A stretch of DNA of 64,000 nucleotides from Mycobacterium sp. PSTR-4-N (GTDB taxonomy: Bacteria; Actinomycetota; Actinomycetes; Mycobacteriales; Mycobacteriaceae): contig NZ_JAKRFN010000012.1 of the NCBI RefSeq assembly GCF_022348085.1, positions 92,948 through 156,947 of the forward strand, read 5' to 3'. How positions within the stretch are numbered: the stretch's first letter is position 1; the number at the start of each line of letters is the position of its first letter. This document shows positions 62,628 to 64,000 of the stretch, piece by piece. Under the pieces are notes generated by a model. The model was not told the origin of the DNA. It was given only the letters and a program-made list of their open reading frames with translations, and searched no databases. The translations under genes were made by a program, and so were the position numbers.

Positions 62628-63836
62628 ATGGACGCCGGTACTGGTTCTGAGTCCCTGGTACGCGACTACCTGTTGTTGGGGCTGCGCTTCGACCGCATCG
62701 AAGACGGCTATGTCGACTCGTTCACCGGCGACCCCGCGTTGCGCCGCGCGGTGGCCGGCGAGCCGGCACCCGATCCCGCCGACCTCGCCCGCGATGCGCG
62801 GCGGTTGCTGGGCGAACTGCCCGCAGGTCTCGACGACGATCGTGCCGCGTTCGTCGGTGCGCATCTGCGCGCCCTCGAGTGCGCGGCCCGCACCTTCGCG
62901 GGGGAGAAGGTGGGGTTCGTCGACGAGGTCGAGGCGTACTTCGACGTGCGCATCGGCAAGGGAGATCCGGAGCGCTACCGCGAGGCGCACGCCAAGCTCG
63001 ACGACGCACTCGGCGGCACCGGTCCGCTGGCCGACCGGATCGCCGCCCACCGTGCGGCCGAGGAGATTCCGCCCGCGCGCCTCGAGGAGGCCATCCACGC
63101 GTTCTCCAGCGCCCTGCGTGACCGCGTGCGTGCGACGTTTCCGCTGCCGGAGCGCGAGACCATCACCTACGAGGTGGTGACCGACAAGCCGTGGTCGGGC
63201 TTCAACTACTACCTCGGCGACTACCGCTCCACCGTCGCCGTCAACGCCGACCTCAAGCAGCAGATGGCCAACCTGCCGCGCCTGGTCGCCCACGAGTCGT
63301 ATCCGGGCCACCACACCGAGCACTGCCGCAAAGAGGCCGGGCTGGTCGCGGGCAAGGGTCAGGCGGAGCAGACGATCTTCCTGGTCAACACGCCGCAGTG
63401 CCTGATGGCTGAGGGTCTCGCCGACCTCGCGCTGTACGCGGCCGTCGGGCCGGGCTGGGGGAGTTGGGCCGCCGAGATCTACGCCGATCTGGGTCTGCGG
63501 TTCGACGGCACGCGGGCCGAGACGATCTCCGAGGCGACGGCCGCGCTGGCCGACGTCCGCCAGGACGCCGCGCTGATGCTGCACGACGAGCACCGCGACG
63601 TCGACGACGTCGTGGCGTTCCTGAAGCGCTGGCTTATGGTCGACGACGAGCGTGCCCGCCAGATGCTGCGGTTCCTGTCGTCTCCGCTGTGGCGGGCCTA
63701 CACGTCGACCTATGTCGAGGGGTACCGCCTGCTACGGGGATGGCTCGACGACCGGCCCGACGGTGTCACGCTGACCCAGCGGTTCACCACGCTGCTCGAC
63801 GAGCCACTGATCCCGTCGTCGCTGCGAGCCGCCTGA
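62628..63836 (+). CDS. DUF885 metallopeptidase-like protein
   Basis: A 402-residue protein of the DUF885 group. The zinc-binding motif is [14 protein letters not shown] (HExxPGHH), with the downstream Glu in [12 protein letters not shown]. The protein is helical and cytoplasmic, with no signal sequence. The ATG at 62628 lies 30 bp from the divergent coaA start. Probable oligopeptidase; substrate unknown. Confidence 0.82.
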   Translation: MDAGTGSESLVRDYLLLGLRFDRIEDGYVDSFTGDPALRRAVAGEPAPDPADLARDARRLLGELPAGLDDDRAAFVGAHLRALECAARTFAGEKVGFVDEVEAYFDVRIGKGDPERYREAHAKLDDALGGTGPLADRIAAHRAAEEIPPARLEEAIHAFSSALRDRVRATFPLPERETITYEVVTDKPWSGFNYYLGDYRSTVAVNADLKQQMANLPRLVAHESYPGHHTEHCRKEAGLVAGKGQAEQTIFLVNTPQCLMAEGLADLALYAAVGPGWGSWAAEIYADLGLRFDGTRAETISEATAALADVRQDAALMLHDEHRDVDDVVAFLKRWLMVDDERARQMLRFLSSPLWRAYTSTYVEGYRLLRGWLDDRPDGVTLTQRFTTLLDEPLIPSSLRAA

Positions 63837-63925
63837 CCAGTCGCCGGGTGTGCGGTGTCATCCGCGACACGCCGGGCGGATTCAAGCGATCGATGCAACA
63901 CCCCGTGTGATTGAGGAGTGTTGCG

Positions 63926-64000
63926 ATGGGTCGAGTCCCGTTGTGGTCGCGGATGCCGACGTTCTGGGAGCATGTCCGGGCGGGTCTGAGTCCGGCTGAG
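63926..64000 (+). CDS. possible transposase N-terminus, cut by window end
   Basis: From the ATG at 63926 the frame reads MGRVPLWSRMPTFWEHVRAG then LSPAE and leaves the window. It resembles the opening of mycobacterial IS30-like transposases. A short inverted repeat, GCAACAC (63895-63901) and GTGTTGC (63918-63924), lies just ahead, which would suit an IS end. The remaining gene is outside the window, so the call is tentative. Confidence 0.45.
   Translation, partial: MGRVPLWSRMPTFWEHVRAGLSPAE

Overview
The window is high-GC actinobacterial DNA, most likely from a fast-growing environmental mycobacterium (Mycolicibacterium-like). The strongest evidence is the stretch from about 34.6 to 62.6 kb. 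Its gene order (class II amidotransferase, two patatins, lpqV, cysteine dioxygenase, rhodanese, echA8/echA9, fadA3, SGNH esterase, lipU, cbs, pra, metB, greA, mca, DUF255 protein, hemolysin III, short-chain Z-prenyl synthase, coaA) matches my recollection of the M. tuberculosis Rv1061-Rv1092c block. Mycothiol chemistry (mca), an F420-type Ddn-fold protein and a mycobacterial lipoprotein fit the same assignment. No rRNA, tRNA or CRISPR array was seen.

Layout. 0-4.6 kb: a LysR-type regulator start cut by the window edge, then a divergent catabolic-looking run (alpha/beta hydrolase, isochorismatase-type hydrolase, DUF1348 protein, PSD-type decarboxylase overlapping an M42 peptidase). 4.6-12.5 kb: ChaB/Rho-N protein, an amino-acid ABC transporter whose binding protein and permease are fused, Ddn-like protein, ClC channel, GNAT, a GDT1-type cation transporter under a yybP-ykoY (Mn2+) riboswitch, and small secreted or Cys-rich proteins. 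12.6-16.2 kb: a signalling island with a GAF-SpoIIE phosphatase overlapping a cobalamin-binding protein that carries the CarH-type Wx9EH photoreceptor motif, plus two STAS proteins and a CsbD protein. 16.5-19.9 kb: a beta-propeller protein and a CitA/CitB-type two-component system that faces dctA (30.8 kb).

Between that sensor kinase and dctA sits a 10.8 kb integrated element (19905-30721) bounded by a perfect 16-bp direct repeat. It holds a tyrosine integrase, a chain of small genes joined by 4-bp start/stop overlaps around a candidate origin, an HK97-type capsid protein and a TerS-like protein. I see no large terminase, portal, tail, lysis or separate head-protease gene. This is the plan of a capsid-encoding phage satellite comparable to the phiRv1/phiRv2 elements. 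Its accessory genes include a DUF429 RNase H-fold protein with an HTH-like tail, a minus-strand operon of three unknown genes, a DNA-binding protein and a coupled pair of membrane-anchored proteins at the right end. The insertion splits what would be a 94-bp divergent promoter region of a dicarboxylate-sensing system and its transporter.

30.8-64 kb is core chromosome: dctA, a lipid-transfer-type thiolase, the conserved block above, a DUF559-type nuclease gene flanked by related palindromes, tandem paralogous membrane proteins, a DUF885 metallopeptidase, and at the extreme right the first codons of what may be an IS transposase.
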